From positions 1-64,000 of the forward strand of contig NZ_SUNH01000018.1 in the NCBI RefSeq assembly GCF_005048265.1: a DNA stretch of 64,000 nt, written 5' to 3'. Source of the stretch: Paracoccus hibiscisoli (GTDB lineage: Bacteria; Pseudomonadota; Alphaproteobacteria; Rhodobacterales; Rhodobacteraceae). The notes below the pieces were generated by a model. That model did not search any database, was not told the origin of the DNA, and saw only the letters and a program-made list of their open reading frames with translations. Both the position numbers and the translations under genes were made by a program. Below, piece by piece: positions 9,031 to 19,103 of the stretch. Positions within the stretch are counted from its first letter, which is position 1. Each line of letters starts with the position of its first letter.

Positions 9031-11484
9031 ATGGCAAAGAAAATGCTGATCGACGCCACCCATGCCGAGGAAACTCGGGTGGTCGTGGTCGATGGAACCA
9101 AAGTCGAGGAATTTGATTTCGAGACGGCCAACCGGCGTCAGATCGCCGGGAACATCTACCTGGCCAAGATCACGCGGGTCGAACCCTCGCTGCAGGCGGC
9201 CTTTGTGGATTACGGCGGAAACCGCCACGGATTTCTGGCCTTTGCGGAAATTCACCCCGACTACTACCAGATCCCCGCGGCCGACCGCGAGGCGCTGAAG
9301 GCCGAGGAACGCGCCGATGCCGAGGCCCAGGAGGCCGAGGAAGAGCGTGGCCGCTCGCGCCGCAAGCCCCGCGCCGAGGCGGTCGAGCAGTCCGATGAGA
9401 CGACGACGGACGACTTGGCCCAGGACGCGTCCGACAAGGACGACGAGATCGAATCGGTCGCCGACGAGGACGTGACCGAGGAGGTCCGCGCGCCCCGCAA
9501 GCCCCGCGCTCGCCGCTACAAGATCCAGGAGGTCGTCAAGGTCCGCCAGATCATGCTGGTCCAGGTCGTCAAGGAAGAGCGTGGCAACAAGGGCGCGGCA
9601 CTGACCACCTACCTGTCGCTGCCGGGCCGCTATTGCGTCCTGATGCCCAACACCGCGCGCGGCGGCGGCATCAGCCGCAAGATCACCAACGCCGCCGACC
9701 GCAAGAAGCTCAAGGACATCGCCAATGAGCTGGACGTGCCCAAGGGCGCGGGCCTGATCATCCGCACCGCGGGCAGCGAACGCACCCGGATGGAGATCCG
9801 CCGCGATTACGAATACCTGCTGCGCCTGTGGGAGCAGATCCGCGACCTGACCTTCAAGTCGATCGCCCCCGCCGCGATCTATGAAGAGGGCGATCTGATC
9901 AAGCGCAACATCCGCGACCTCTATTCCAAGGAGATCGACGAGGTGCTGGTCGAGGGAGAGCGCGGTTATCAGCTGGCGCGCGACTTCATGCAGATGATCA
10001 TGCCGACCCATGCCGACAGCGTGAAGCATTACCAGGACCAGATGCCGCTGTTCGCGCGCTTCCAGGTGGAAAGCTATCTGGCCGGCATGTTCAACCCGGT
10101 CGTGCAGCTGAAATCGGGCGGCTACATCGTCATCGGCATCACCGAGGCGCTGGTCGCCATCGACGTGAACTCGGGCCGCGCCACCAAGGAAGGCTCGATC
10201 GAGGAGACCGCGCTCAAGACCAACTTGGAGGCCGCCGACGAGGTGGCCCGCCAGCTGCGTCTGCGCGACCTGGCCGGGCTGATCGTCATCGACTTCATCG
10301 ACATGGACGAGCGTCGCAACAACGCCGCCGTGGAAAAGCGCATCAAGGAGCGGTTGAAATCCGACCGCGCCCGCATCCAGATCGGCCGCATCTCGGGCTT
10401 TGGCCTGATGGAGATGTCGCGCCAGCGCCTGCGCCCCGGCATGCTGGAATCGACCACGCAGCCCTGCGCGCATTGCCACGGCACCGGCCTGATCCGCAGC
10501 GATGACAGCCTGGCGCTGACCATCCTGCGTGCCATCGAGGACGAAGGCACGCGCAAACGTTCGCGCGAGGTGCTGGTCAAGGCGCCGGTCGCCGTCGCCA
10601 ACTTCCTGATGAACGCGAAACGCGAGCATGTGGCGGGCATCGAGGCGCGCTATGGCCTCTCCGTGCGCGTCGAGGCTGACCCGGCGCTGGTCTCGCCCGA
10701 TTTCGCGATCGAGAAGTTCAAGACCGCGACCCGTGTGCTGCCCGAACCCAGCCATGTTCCCCTGGGCGTCAATGCCGACCTGATGGCCAGCATCGACGAG
10801 GAGGAGGATCTGGACCTGCCCGAGGTTGATCAGGACGAGGATGTCGCAACGCCTGAGGTCGAGCAGGCCCCCGAGGCCGAGGCTGAGGTCGAGGCATCCG
10901 AACCCGCGACCGAGCGTAGGGACGACCCGGACGGAGAGGGCCGCTCGCGCCGCCGCCGCCGCCGTCGTCGCCGCAAGTCGGGCGACCGCCCCGAGGGTGA
11001 GGATGCGCGCGCCGATGACGACCAGTCCGACGACGACCAGGACCAGGACGACGAGGCGACCCCTGTCGCCGCCCAGGCCGTGACCCCGGTTGACGCGCCG
11101 GTCGAGACGCCGGCCGAGGAGGCCCCCGCCGAGGAGGCGACCACAGGCCGTTCGCGTGGCCGGACCCGCACCCGCTCGCGCAGCCGCAAGCCGGTCGAGG
11201 TCGCGCCCCTGCCCGAGGTGGTCGACCTCTCGGACGAGGCTGATGCCGACCGCGCGGCCCCCCTGCCGGTCACAGCCGCCGCCCCGCTGCCCGAACCCGA
11301 GGTCGTGGCAGAGGCGCTGATCCAGGCCGCCGCCGCCCCCGTCGCCGATCTGGCCCCGGTGGACGCGGCGTCCGAGCCCGCGTCCCAGCCCGAACCCGCG
11401 CAGCCCCAGGCTGCCGAGCCGGTCGCCGCCAATGCCGACGAACCCGCCCAGCCCCGCCGCCGCGGCTGGTGGTCCGGCCGCTAA
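9031..11484 (+). CDS. rne: Ribonuclease E
   Basis: An 817-residue endoribonuclease that initiates mRNA decay and processes rRNA and tRNA precursors, and scaffolds the degradosome. Domains in order: RNase-H-like start (MAKKMLIDATHAEETRVVV); S1 RNA-binding domain from about residue 37, split by an acidic, Arg-rich insert at about 88-160; the 5'-sensor region; the DNase I-like catalytic core with Asp378 (AIDVNSGRAT) and Asp421/Asp424 (DFIDMDERR); and the Zn-link Cys479-x2-Cys482. The C-terminal about 250 residues are low-complexity, alternating acidic stretches with an Arg-rich tract (about 630-650), and probably bind RNA and partners. ATG 9031 begins the conserved N-terminus; an upstream extension of the frame to 8941 lacks coding character. 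Confidence 0.96.
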   Translation: MAKKMLIDATHAEETRVVVVDGTKVEEFDFETANRRQIAGNIYLAKITRVEPSLQAAFVDYGGNRHGFLAFAEIHPDYYQIPAADREALKAEERADAEAQEAEEERGRSRRKPRAEAVEQSDETTTDDLAQDASDKDDEIESVADEDVTEEVRAPRKPRARRYKIQEVVKVRQIMLVQVVKEERGNKGAALTTYLSLPGRYCVLMPNTARGGGISRKITNAADRKKLKDIANELDVPKGAGLIIRTAGSERTRMEIRRDYEYLLRLWEQIRDLTFKSIAPAAIYEEGDLIKRNIRDLYSKEIDEVLVEGERGYQLARDFMQMIMPTHADSVKHYQDQMPLFARFQVESYLAGMFNPVVQLKSGGYIVIGITEALVAIDVNSGRATKEGSIEETALKTNLEAADEVARQLRLRDLAGLIVIDFIDMDERRNNAAVEKRIKERLKSDRARIQIGRISGFGLMEMSRQRLRPGMLESTTQPCAHCHGTGLIRSDDSLALTILRAIEDEGTRKRSREVLVKAPVAVANFLMNAKREHVAGIEARYGLSVRVEADPALVSPDFAIEKFKTATRVLPEPSHVPLGVNADLMASIDEEEDLDLPEVDQDEDVATPEVEQAPEAEAEVEASEPATERRDDPDGEGRSRRRRRRRRRKSGDRPEGEDARADDDQSDDDQDQDDEATPVAAQAVTPVDAPVETPAEEAPAEEATTGRSRGRTRTRSRSRKPVEVAPLPEVVDLSDEADADRAAPLPVTAAAPLPEPEVVAEALIQAAAAPVADLAPVDAASEPASQPEPAQPQAAEPVAANADEPAQPRRRGWWSGR

Positions 11485-11509
11485 GGCCTGCAGGACGACC
11501 CAAGGAACA

Positions 11510-11537
11510 GGGCGCGGTGGAGACACCGCGCCCCGTT
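11510..11537 (+). terminator. Intrinsic terminator after rne
   Basis: A perfect 10-bp stem, GGGCGCGGTG/CACCGCGCCC with a GAGA tetraloop, is followed by CGTTTG. The short T-run makes it moderately strong. It lies 26 bp past the rne stop. Confidence 0.7.
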
Positions 11538-11608
11538 TGCATCCGGCCCACGCATCCGTGACGCTTTGGCCCCTGTCCTTCGCGCCGCCAGCCGTTAAGG
11601 TGGCGCGC

Positions 11609-12352
11609 ATGTTGGGAATCGAACTCGCCACCGCCGCCTTTCTGCCTGCCGCCTTCGTGGCGCTGCTGGCGGGGGTGCTGTCCTTCCTGTCGCCCTGCGT
11701 GCTGCCCATCGTGCCGCCCTATCTGGCCTACATGACCGGGGTGGGGGTGAACGGCCTCAGGACGCGCGAACGCAGCGCGGTCCTGCCCGCGCTGTTCTTC
11801 GTGCTGGGCCTGTCCACGGTCTTCCTGATCATGGGATTCGCCGCCTCGGCCTTCGGGCGGGCGTTCCTGCAATATCAGGACATGCTGGCGCGGGTGGCGG
11901 GGGTGATGGTGATCATCATGGGCCTGCATTTCCTGCACATCATCCGCATCCCGATCCTGGATCACGAGGCGCGTCTGCAATCGGGACAGCAGGGCGGTGG
12001 GGCGCTGGGGGCCTATGTGCTGGGCCTGGCCTTCGCCTTCGGCTGGACGCCCTGCATCGGCCCGCAGCTGGGCATGATCCTGTCCCTGGCCGCGACCGGG
12101 GGCGAGCTGTCACGCGGCACCGCGCTGCTGGCGGTCTATGCGCTGGGCCTGGGCATCCCGTTCCTGCTGGCCGCGATCTTCATCGACCGGGCGATCGGGC
12201 TGATGAACCGCATCAAGCCCTGGCTCAAGACCATCGAACGGGTCATGGGCGCGCTGTTGGTGCTGGTGGGCACGATGCTGCTGACGGGCGCCTTCTCGGC
12301 CTTCAGCTTCTGGCTGCTGGAAACCTTCCCGGCCCTGGCCACCCTGGGCTGA
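11609..12352 (+). CDS. ccdA: Cytochrome c biogenesis protein CcdA
   Basis: A 247-residue inner-membrane protein with six hydrophobic segments. It carries electrons from cytoplasmic thioredoxin across the membrane to periplasmic thiol proteins for cytochrome c maturation. The two redox cysteines lie in the family motifs SPCVLPIVPPYLAYMTG (first helix) and FGWTPCIGPQLG (fourth helix). The length fits the short CcdA form without DsbD's outer domains. ATG 11609 has an AAGG site and follows the rne terminator; the frame is open to 11432, but that part overlaps rne. Confidence 0.92.
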   Translation: MLGIELATAAFLPAAFVALLAGVLSFLSPCVLPIVPPYLAYMTGVGVNGLRTRERSAVLPALFFVLGLSTVFLIMGFAASAFGRAFLQYQDMLARVAGVMVIIMGLHFLHIIRIPILDHEARLQSGQQGGGALGAYVLGLAFAFGWTPCIGPQLGMILSLAATGGELSRGTALLAVYALGLGIPFLLAAIFIDRAIGLMNRIKPWLKTIERVMGALLVLVGTMLLTGAFSAFSFWLLETFPALATLG

Positions 12353-12384
12353 TCCCCGGGCTCCACCCTGACCGCAGACACACC

Positions 12385-12456
12385 CGCCGGCGCAGCCGGC
12401 GCCAGGCCGGGCGGCAGCACGCCGGAGGCCGCTTGCGGGCTCCGGCCCCCCCCCCC
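12385..12456 (+). other. Hairpins and an 11-C run downstream of ccdA
   Basis: In the 233-bp gap before ftsW there is a perfect 7-bp inverted repeat (CGCCGGC-GCA-GCCGGCG, 12385-12401) and a second hairpin CCGGAG...CTCCGG (12422-12445), immediately followed by eleven C residues. Neither has a T-tract, so any terminator function would be weak or Rho-assisted. The C-run is a candidate slippage site. Confidence 0.45.
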
Positions 12457-12585
12457 GCGATCACGTTCCGGCGGGCGCTCCGGCCCTTGGACAATCTGTG
12501 GTAGCGCGGCTGCGACAATCGCGCTATCCTTTCGCACAGATCCGGGCAAACCGGACAACACAGAGGCAGTGACGGCGGTATTCCC

Positions 12586-13749
12586 ATGACCGAGATGGTC
12601 TTCGGCACGACGCCCGTTCGGGCGGGCGACCCGATTCTTCCCCGCTGGTGGCGGACCCTGGACAAGTGGTCGCTGACCTGCGTCCTGGGCCTCTTTGCCA
12701 TCGGCATCCTGCTGGGGCTGGCGGCCTCGGTCCCCCTGGCGGAAAAGAACAACCTGCCGCGGTTCTACTATGTCCAGCGACAGCTGGTCTTTGGCGCGAT
12801 GGGCCTTCTGGTGATGCTGGTCATCTCGATGATGACCCCGCGCCAGATCCGCCGCATCGGCGTGCTGGGCTTTGCGGTCTCGTTCCTGCTCATCCTGGCG
12901 CTTCCGGTCATCGGCACCGATTTCGGCAAGGGCGCGACGCGCTGGCTGTCCCTGGGCTTCGTCTCGATCCAGCCGTCGGAATTCCTGAAACCCGGCTTTG
13001 TCGCGATCTGCGCCTGGTTCATGGCCGCCGCGCAGGAGCCGGGCGGCCCGCCGGGCCGGGCCTTCTCCTTCGGGGTCGCGCTGGTCGTCGTCGTCCTGCT
13101 GGCGCTGCAGCCCGACTTCGGACAGGCCTCGCTGGTGCTGTTCTCCTGGCTGGTGATGTATTTCGTGGCAGGCTCGGGCGTGGCCGTGATCGTGGGCGTG
13201 GCGACGCTGGCCGGGGCAGGGGGGCTGTTCGCCTATAACGCCTCCGAACACTTCGCCCGCCGCATCAACAGCTTCCTCTCGGCCGAGGTCGATGCCAACA
13301 CCCAGATCTATTTCGCCACCAACGCCATCCAGGAAGGCCGCTTCTTCGGCGTCGGCGTGGGCGAGGGGTCGGTGAAATGGTCGCTGCCCGACGCGCATAC
13401 CGACTTCATCATCGCCGTCGCGGCCGAGGAATACGGCTTTGTCATGGTCCTGGCGATCATCTGCCTTTACGCCACCATCGTGCTGCGCTCGCTGTTGCGG
13501 CTGGTGCGCGAACGCGACCCCTTCGCGCGCATCGCGGGCACGGGCCTGGCCTGCGCCTTCGGCGTCCAGGCGCTGATCAACATGGGCGTCGCGGTGCGCC
13601 TGCTGCCCGCCAAAGGCATGACGCTGCCCTTCGTCAGCTATGGCGGCAGTTCGGTGATCGCCTCGGGCATCGCGGTGGGCATGCTGCTGGCCCTCACGCG
13701 CACCCGCCCCCAGGGCGAATTCGCCGAAATCCTGCGGCGGGCCCGCTGA
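12586..13749 (+). CDS. ftsW: Peptidoglycan polymerase FtsW
   Basis: A 387-residue SEDS-family glycosyltransferase that polymerises septal peptidoglycan from lipid II with its partner class B PBP. About ten membrane helices are visible. Family signatures include [24 protein letters not shown] (with the catalytic-region Asp/Glu), LQPDFGQ, and the C-terminal [17 protein letters not shown]. It opens the division cluster: its TGA shares the A with the murG ATG at 13749, implying translational coupling. ATG 12586 is supported by the position of the first cytosolic segment. Confidence 0.96.
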   Translation: MTEMVFGTTPVRAGDPILPRWWRTLDKWSLTCVLGLFAIGILLGLAASVPLAEKNNLPRFYYVQRQLVFGAMGLLVMLVISMMTPRQIRRIGVLGFAVSFLLILALPVIGTDFGKGATRWLSLGFVSIQPSEFLKPGFVAICAWFMAAAQEPGGPPGRAFSFGVALVVVVLLALQPDFGQASLVLFSWLVMYFVAGSGVAVIVGVATLAGAGGLFAYNASEHFARRINSFLSAEVDANTQIYFATNAIQEGRFFGVGVGEGSVKWSLPDAHTDFIIAVAAEEYGFVMVLAIICLYATIVLRSLLRLVRERDPFARIAGTGLACAFGVQALINMGVAVRLLPAKGMTLPFVSYGGSSVIASGIAVGMLLALTRTRPQGEFAEILRRAR

Positions 13750-14846
13750 TGCCCCCGGAAACGCGCGCGCCGCTGGCGCTGATTGCCGCCGGCGGCACCG
13801 GCGGGCACATGTTCCCCGCCCAGGCCCTGGCCGAGCTGCTGCTGGCTCAGGGCTGGCGGGTCAAGCTGTCCACCGACGATCGCGGCGCGCGCTATGCGGG
13901 CGGCTTTCCGCAGGCGGTCGAACGCCAGGTCGTGGCCTCGGCCACCACGGCGCGGGGCGGGCTGGCGGGCAAGCTGGCCGCCCCCTTCCGCATCGCGGCG
14001 GGCGTCCTGGCCGCGCGCCGGGCCTTTCGCCGCGACCGCCCGGCGGTGGTGATCGGCTTTGGCGGCTATCCGACCATCCCGGCCTTGTCGGCGGCGCAGC
14101 TGATGAACCTGCCGCGCATGATCCACGAACAGAACGGCGTGATGGGCCGCGTGAACCGCCTGTTCGCGGCCCGCGTGCACCGCGTCGCCTGCGGCACCTG
14201 GCCCACCATCCTGCCCCAGGGCATCACCGGCCAGCATGTCGGCAATCCGGTGCGCGGCGCCGTCCTGGACCGCGCGGCCAGCCCCTATCAGGCGCCGGGC
14301 GACGGCCCGCTGCGCGTTCTGGTCATCGGCGGCAGCCAGGGCGCGCGCGTCCTGTCGGACGTGGTGCCCGCCGCCATCGCGGCCCTGCCCGACGACCTGC
14401 GCGCCCGCCTGACGGTCCACCACCAGGCCCGCCCCGAGGACGCCGCTCGCGTCACCGACACCTATGCCGCAGCCGGCGTCGCGGCCGAGGTTCAGCCCTT
14501 TTTCACCGACGTCCCCGACCGCATCGCCGCCGCGCATCTGGTGATCAGCCGCTCGGGCGCCTCGTCGCTGGCCGACATCACGGTCATCGGGCGGCCCGCG
14601 ATCCTGATCCCCTTCGCCGCGGCGACCGGCGATCATCAGACCGCCAATGCGCAGGCTTTGGCCGATGCGGGCGCGGGCCATGTCCATCCGGAATCCGTCC
14701 TTGACGCGAACGACCTCACGCGCGACATCCGCGCGATCCTGACGGACCCCGCCCAGGCCACGGCCATGGCAGAGGCCGCCCTGTCCCTTGCGCGCCCCGA
14801 TGCGGCGCGCCGCCTATTCGACCTCGTCGAGGAGATCACGCGATGA
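13749..14846 (+). CDS. murG: UDP-N-acetylglucosamine-N-acetylmuramyl-(pentapeptide) transferase MurG
   Basis: A 365-residue peripheral inner-membrane GT28 glycosyltransferase that converts lipid I to lipid II by adding GlcNAc. The N-terminal glycine loop GGTGGH is at residues 15-20. A second glycine-rich loop [11 protein letters not shown] and the UDP-GlcNAc site [11 protein letters not shown] followed by [15 protein letters not shown] are in the C-terminal Rossmann domain. The start is the ATG that overlaps the ftsW stop by one base. It ends with an ATGA overlap into murC. Confidence 0.96.
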   Translation: MPPETRAPLALIAAGGTGGHMFPAQALAELLLAQGWRVKLSTDDRGARYAGGFPQAVERQVVASATTARGGLAGKLAAPFRIAAGVLAARRAFRRDRPAVVIGFGGYPTIPALSAAQLMNLPRMIHEQNGVMGRVNRLFAARVHRVACGTWPTILPQGITGQHVGNPVRGAVLDRAASPYQAPGDGPLRVLVIGGSQGARVLSDVVPAAIAALPDDLRARLTVHHQARPEDAARVTDTYAAAGVAAEVQPFFTDVPDRIAAAHLVISRSGASSLADITVIGRPAILIPFAAATGDHQTANAQALADAGAGHVHPESVLDANDLTRDIRAILTDPAQATAMAEAALSLARPDAARRLFDLVEEITR

Positions 14847-16264
14847 ACGCAGCCACCAAACTGCCCGGAGAGCTGGGCCCCATCCATTTCGTGGGCATCG
14901 GCGGCATTGGCATGTCCGGCATCGCCGAGGTTCTGCTGACGCTTGGCTATCGCGTGCAGGGCAGCGATTCCAAGAAATCCAAGATCACCGACCGGCTGGA
15001 GACCCTGGGCGCCACCGTCTTCGAGGGCCAGCGCGCCGAGAACGTGGCGGGCGCGGGCGTCATCGTCATCTCGACCGCCATCAAGAAGGGCAACCCCGAG
15101 CTGGAGGAGGCCCGCCTGCGCGGCCTGCCCATCGTCCGCCGCGCCGAGATGCTGGCCGAGTTGATGCGCCTCAAATCGAACATCGCCATCGCGGGCACGC
15201 ATGGCAAGACGACGACCACCACGATGGTCGCGACCCTGCTGGATGCGGGCGGGCTGGACCCGACCGTGATCAATGGCGGCGTCATCCACGCCTATGGGTC
15301 CAACGCGCGGGCCGGTGCGGGCGAATGGATGGTGGTCGAGGCCGACGAATCCGACGGCAGCTTCAACCGCCTGCCCGCCGACATCGCCATCGTGACGAAC
15401 ATCGACCCCGAGCATATGGAGCATTGGGGCAGCTTTGACGCGCTGCGCCAGGCCTTCACCAATTTCGCCTCGTCGATTCCCTTCTACGGGCTGGCCGTCT
15501 GCTGCACCGACCACCCCGAGGTGCAGGCGCTGGTGGGCCGACTGACCGACCGCCGCGTGGTCACCTTCGGCTTCAACGCGCAGGCCGATGTGCGGGCGAT
15601 GAACCTGACCTATGACAAGGGCATCGCCCAGTTCGACATCGCCCTGCAGGGCGAGGCCACCGACGGCACCGTGCCGATGATCGAGGGCTGCACCCTGCCC
15701 ATGCCGGGCGATCACAACGTCTCGAACTGCCTGGCCGCCGTTGCTGTGGCCCGTCACCTGGGCATCAAGAAATCCGAAATCCGCGAGGCGCTGGCCAAAT
15801 TCGGCGGCGTCGGTCGCCGCTTCACCCGCGTGGGTGAAATCAACGGCGTTACCATCATCGACGATTACGGCCACCACCCGGTGGAGATCGCCGCCGTGCT
15901 CAAGGCCGCGCGCCAGGCCAGCACCGGCCGCGTGATCGCGGTCCACCAGCCGCACCGCTATTCGCGCCTCTCGAACCTGTTCGAGGATTTCTGCACCTGC
16001 TTCAACGAGGCAGACGTGGTCGCCATCGCCGACGTCTATTCCGCCGGAGAGGAGCCCATCCCCGGCGCCTCGCGCGATGATCTGGTCGCGGGCCTCATCG
16101 CCCACGGCCACCGCCACGCCCGCGCCATCCTGTCCGAGGACGACCTGGAGCGGCTGGTCCGCGAACAGGCCCGCCCCGGCGACATGGTGGTCTGCCTGGG
16201 CGCGGGCACCATCTCGACCTGGGCCAACGCGCTGCCCGCGCGATTGCAGGGCCGCGCCGCGTGA
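14843..16264 (+). CDS. murC: UDP-N-acetylmuramate--L-alanine ligase MurC
   Basis: A 473-residue cytosolic ATP-dependent ligase that adds L-Ala to UDP-MurNAc, the first peptide step. The Rossmann N-domain opens with [17 protein letters not shown]. The P-loop GTHGKT is at 118-123. The Mur ligase central motif EADESDGSF and the C-domain segments DYGHHPVEI and QPHRYSR are intact. Four-base ATGA overlap with murG and GTGA overlap with the next gene show tight coupling. Confidence 0.97.
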   Translation: MNAATKLPGELGPIHFVGIGGIGMSGIAEVLLTLGYRVQGSDSKKSKITDRLETLGATVFEGQRAENVAGAGVIVISTAIKKGNPELEEARLRGLPIVRRAEMLAELMRLKSNIAIAGTHGKTTTTTMVATLLDAGGLDPTVINGGVIHAYGSNARAGAGEWMVVEADESDGSFNRLPADIAIVTNIDPEHMEHWGSFDALRQAFTNFASSIPFYGLAVCCTDHPEVQALVGRLTDRRVVTFGFNAQADVRAMNLTYDKGIAQFDIALQGEATDGTVPMIEGCTLPMPGDHNVSNCLAAVAVARHLGIKKSEIREALAKFGGVGRRFTRVGEINGVTIIDDYGHHPVEIAAVLKAARQASTGRVIAVHQPHRYSRLSNLFEDFCTCFNEADVVAIADVYSAGEEPIPGASRDDLVAGLIAHGHRHARAILSEDDLERLVREQARPGDMVVCLGAGTISTWANALPARLQGRAA

Positions 16265-16530
16265 GGGCTGCGGCTGATCCGGCGATCCAGTCGCTGCTGC
16301 TGGCCGGTCTGTGGCTGGCACTGGCCTGCGCGCTGCCGCGCCTGCCGCGGCGCTGGCAGGTGGGCGCGGCCTGGCTGCTGGTGCTGGCCGGCGTGCCCGC
16401 CCTGGGCTGGCTGACGCTGAACTGGGGGCCGGGGCTGGGGGTCGCGGGGTTCGGCCTGGGTCTGCTGATGCTGCTGGCCCGCCCGACCGCGCGCCGCGCC
16501 CCTCCCCCCGCATCGCAGGCGCAGCGGTGA
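16261..16530 (+). CDS. DUF2484 family small membrane protein
   Basis: An 89-residue protein with two or three hydrophobic segments ([50 protein letters not shown]) and a basic, Pro-rich tail. DUF2484 proteins are recognised by this size and by sitting between murC and murB in Rhodobacterales; their role is unknown. Translation starts at GTG 16261, overlapping the murC stop by four bases, and ends in a GTGA overlap with the next gene, so it is part of the cell-wall operon. A function in septal or envelope assembly is only implied by context. Confidence 0.75.
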   Translation: MRAAADPAIQSLLLAGLWLALACALPRLPRRWQVGAAWLLVLAGVPALGWLTLNWGPGLGVAGFGLGLLMLLARPTARRAPPPASQAQR

Positions 16531-16874
16531 ATCCCTGGCTGATCGCGGGCCTGTGCCTGGCGGGGTCGGGCGTCATCTCCTGGGGCGCCGCGCGGCTGCG
16601 CCTGCGTTGGCCGCTGGTGGTGCTGGCGCTGCTGCTGGCCGCGATCGCGCTGCAGCTGTTTCGCGCAGGACAGGGGCAGGGGGGCTTTCACGATCTGGCG
16701 GCCATCGTGGCCCAGACCTTCACGGTGCTGCCCGCGCTGCTGGGGATGCTGGCTGGCCTGACCGTCGCGCGGCTGCGCGGCCATCGGCTGGCCTGGCGGT
16801 CGGTCTGGGGCGCGGTCACGGCGCTGGCGATGGCGGTCACCGCCCTGCTGATCGGGGCGACGCTGGCCCTCTGA
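16527..16874 (+). CDS. Hypothetical four-helix membrane protein in the division cluster
   Basis: 115 residues made almost entirely of hydrophobic stretches (WLIAGLCLAGSGVIS, WPLVVLALLLAAIALQLF, FTVLPALLGMLAGLTV, AVTALAMAVTALLIGATLAL), predicted as four helices. I do not recognise a family. It starts at GTG 16527 within the stop of the DUF2484 gene and is translationally coupled to it. It is the last gene of the ftsW-murG-murC run before a 210-bp gap. Low sequence complexity makes homology weak, but uninterrupted coupling and frame use favour a real gene. Confidence 0.7.
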   Translation: MNPWLIAGLCLAGSGVISWGAARLRLRWPLVVLALLLAAIALQLFRAGQGQGGFHDLAAIVAQTFTVLPALLGMLAGLTVARLRGHRLAWRSVWGAVTALAMAVTALLIGATLAL

Positions 16875-16924
16875 CCGGGCCGCTTCTGACCGAACCCTGA
16901 ACGCAACGCCCGCAAGCGGTGTAC

Positions 16925-16968
16925 GCCCTGTGCACATCCGGTGACTGCCCTGTGCACGCCCGGTGCGG
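16925..16968. repeat. Tandem 22-bp repeat upstream of murB
   Basis: Two copies, 16925-16946 and 16947-16968, share GCCCTGTGCAC and CCGGTG. Each contains the palindrome GTGCAC. A third partial match (GGTGTAC) lies just before. They sit in the 210-bp gap upstream of murB and could be binding sites for a dimeric regulator. Confidence 0.55.
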
Positions 16969-17084
16969 CCCAATCGCCAGCATTTGCTGGCATCCCGCGC
17001 GGCGCGGGCGGGGCGGTGCTACGACGCAACGCGCGCTGGTGTTGCGGTTGACGGGCGCAGTGCGGCTGGCTACCACCCACGGTC

Positions 17085-18020
17085 ATGAGCATCGACCTTC
17101 CCACCCCCCGCGGCAGCCTGATCCCCGACCGAAGCCTTGACGGCCTGACCTGGCTGCGCGTCGGCGGCCCCGCCGACTGGCTGTTCCAGCCCGCCGACCT
17201 GGACGACCTGTCCGATTTCCTGGCCGCGCTGGACCCGGCCGTGCCGGTCTTTCCGATGGGCGTGGGCAGCAACCTGATCGTGCGCGACGGCGGCATCCGC
17301 GGCGTGGTGATCCGCCTTGGCCGCGCCTTCAACAGCGTTGATATCACGGGCGAAACCGTCACCGCAGGCGCCGCCGCGCTGGACGCGCAGGTGGCCCGCC
17401 GCGCCGCCGAATCCGGGCTGGACCTGACCTTTCTGCGCACCATCCCGGGCAGCATCGGCGGCGCCGTGCGGATGAACGCGGGCTGCTATGGCAGCTATAT
17501 GGCCGACCACCTGATCGACGCGCAGGCCGTCACGCGCCAGGGCCAGGTGGTCACGCTGACCCCCGCCGATCTGCGCTTTGGCTATCGCGAGACGCATCTG
17601 CCCGCCGATTGGGTGATCACCAGCGCCCGCCTGCGCGCGGCCCCGGGCGACCCGGACCGCCTGCACGCCAAGATGGCCGACCAGCTGGCGCGCCGCGACG
17701 AAAGCCAGCCCACCCGCGAACGCAGCGCCGGATCGACCTTCCGCAACCCGGCGGGCTTCAGCTCGACCGGGCAGGCGGATGATGTCCATGACCTCAAGGC
17801 CTGGTCGCTGATCGACCGGGCGGGGCTGCGCGGCCACAGCTGGGGCGGGGCGCAAATGTCTGAAAAGCATCCCAATTTCCTGCTGAACACCGGCGGCGCC
17901 ACCGCCGCCGAGCTGGAGGCCCTGGGAGAGCTGGTCCGCCGCCGCGTCCTGGAGGACAGCGGCCACGATCTTCAATGGGAGGTCATCCGCATCGGCGACC
18001 CGGCCCCGGACGCCGACTGA
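17085..18020 (+). CDS. murB: UDP-N-acetylenolpyruvoylglucosamine reductase MurB
   Basis: A 311-residue FAD enzyme that reduces UDP-GlcNAc-enolpyruvate to UDP-MurNAc with NADPH. FAD-binding motifs are visible: [33 protein letters not shown] and [18 protein letters not shown]. The proton-donor Ser lies in GSTFRNP, and [20 protein letters not shown] is the substrate-binding segment. It is a type II-like MurB, with a compact C-domain. The ATG at 17085 starts the conserved N-terminus. It follows a gap with tandem repeats and precedes ddl by 147 bp, so it may have its own promoter. Confidence 0.96.
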   Translation: MSIDLPTPRGSLIPDRSLDGLTWLRVGGPADWLFQPADLDDLSDFLAALDPAVPVFPMGVGSNLIVRDGGIRGVVIRLGRAFNSVDITGETVTAGAAALDAQVARRAAESGLDLTFLRTIPGSIGGAVRMNAGCYGSYMADHLIDAQAVTRQGQVVTLTPADLRFGYRETHLPADWVITSARLRAAPGDPDRLHAKMADQLARRDESQPTRERSAGSTFRNPAGFSSTGQADDVHDLKAWSLIDRAGLRGHSWGGAQMSEKHPNFLLNTGGATAAELEALGELVRRRVLEDSGHDLQWEVIRIGDPAPDAD

Positions 18021-18136
18021 GCCTGCCCGCGCAACATTCTGCGCGCGCGGCAGAAATTCAGCTTTTGCGGTTCGCGCTTTGCTTGTATCCTGCTGCGACA
18101 TGACGCCTCCGTCCAAGGGGGCGCGGACCAGATCAA

Positions 18137-18153
18137 GCCCGGATCAACCGGGC
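18137..18153 (+). other. Hairpin next to the ddl ribosome-binding site
   Basis: A perfect 6-bp inverted repeat GCCCGG-ATCAA-CCGGGC ends three bases before the GAAAGG ribosome-binding site of ddl. It may terminate murB mRNA weakly or modulate ddl initiation. Confidence 0.4.
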
Positions 18154-18167
18154 ACGAAAGGCGAACA

Positions 18168-19103
18168 GTGGCGGGCAGGTCGAGCAGGACAGCCCACTCG
18201 GTCGCGGTTCTGATGGGCGGCCCCTCTGCCGAGCGCGAGGTGTCACTGTCATCGGGGCGCGAATGCGCGGATGCGCTGCGGGTGGCGGGATATCAGGTGA
18301 CCGAGATCGATCTTGGCACCGCGCGCGGCGACGAGATCGTCCGCCGCCTGACCGATGCGTCCCCCGATGTCGTCTTCAACGCCCTGCATGGCCGGTGGGG
18401 AGAGGACGGCTGCGTCCAGGGCCTGCTGGACTGGCTGAACCTGCCCTATACCCATTCGGGCGTGCTGGCATCGGCCCTGGCGATGGACAAGACCCGCGCC
18501 AAGCAGGCCTTTCGCGCGGCCAATCTGCCGGTCGTGGAAAGCGTCATCGCCGATGCCTCCGAGGTGCGCCAGCGCCACGTCATCCCGCCGCCCTATGTGG
18601 TCAAGCCCAACGATGAGGGGTCCTCGGTGGGCGTCTATATCGTCCATGACGGCGCCAACCAGCCGCCCGCCCTGTCGCCCGACATGCCCGCCCGCGTGAT
18701 GGTCGAGACCTACGCCCCGGGGCGTGAGCTGACGACCACGGTGATGGGCGACCGCGCGCTGGAGGTGACCGAGATCGTCACCGAAGGCTGGTATGACTAT
18801 GCCGCGAAATACACCGTCGGCGGGTCGCGCCACGTGATCCCCGCGGACATCCCCGACGACATCCGCGCCGCCTGCCTGGACATGGCGGTGCGCGCACACA
18901 AGGCGCTTGGCTGCACCGGCCTGACGCGCACCGATTTCCGGTGGGACGAGGCGCGCGGCTTGGACGGGCTGATCATCCTGGAGCTGAACACCCAGCCCGG
19001 CATGACCCCCACCAGCCTGGCCCCCGAACAGGCCGCCCATGCGGGCATCGACTTTCCGGCGCTGATGCGCTGGATGGTGGAGGACGCGCTGTGCCGGTCG
19101 TGA
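18168..19103 (+). CDS. ddl: D-alanine--D-alanine ligase
   Basis: A 311-residue ATP-grasp enzyme that makes D-Ala-D-Ala for peptidoglycan precursors. The N-domain opens [33 protein letters not shown], the ATP-grasp loop [14 protein letters not shown] and the metal-binding [15 protein letters not shown] with Glu/Asn ligands are all present. The start is GTG 18168, with GAAAGG seven bases upstream; no better ATG lies nearby. The stop overlaps ftsQ. Confidence 0.96.
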   Translation: MAGRSSRTAHSVAVLMGGPSAEREVSLSSGRECADALRVAGYQVTEIDLGTARGDEIVRRLTDASPDVVFNALHGRWGEDGCVQGLLDWLNLPYTHSGVLASALAMDKTRAKQAFRAANLPVVESVIADASEVRQRHVIPPPYVVKPNDEGSSVGVYIVHDGANQPPALSPDMPARVMVETYAPGRELTTTVMGDRALEVTEIVTEGWYDYAAKYTVGGSRHVIPADIPDDIRAACLDMAVRAHKALGCTGLTRTDFRWDEARGLDGLIILELNTQPGMTPTSLAPEQAAHAGIDFPALMRWMVEDALCRS

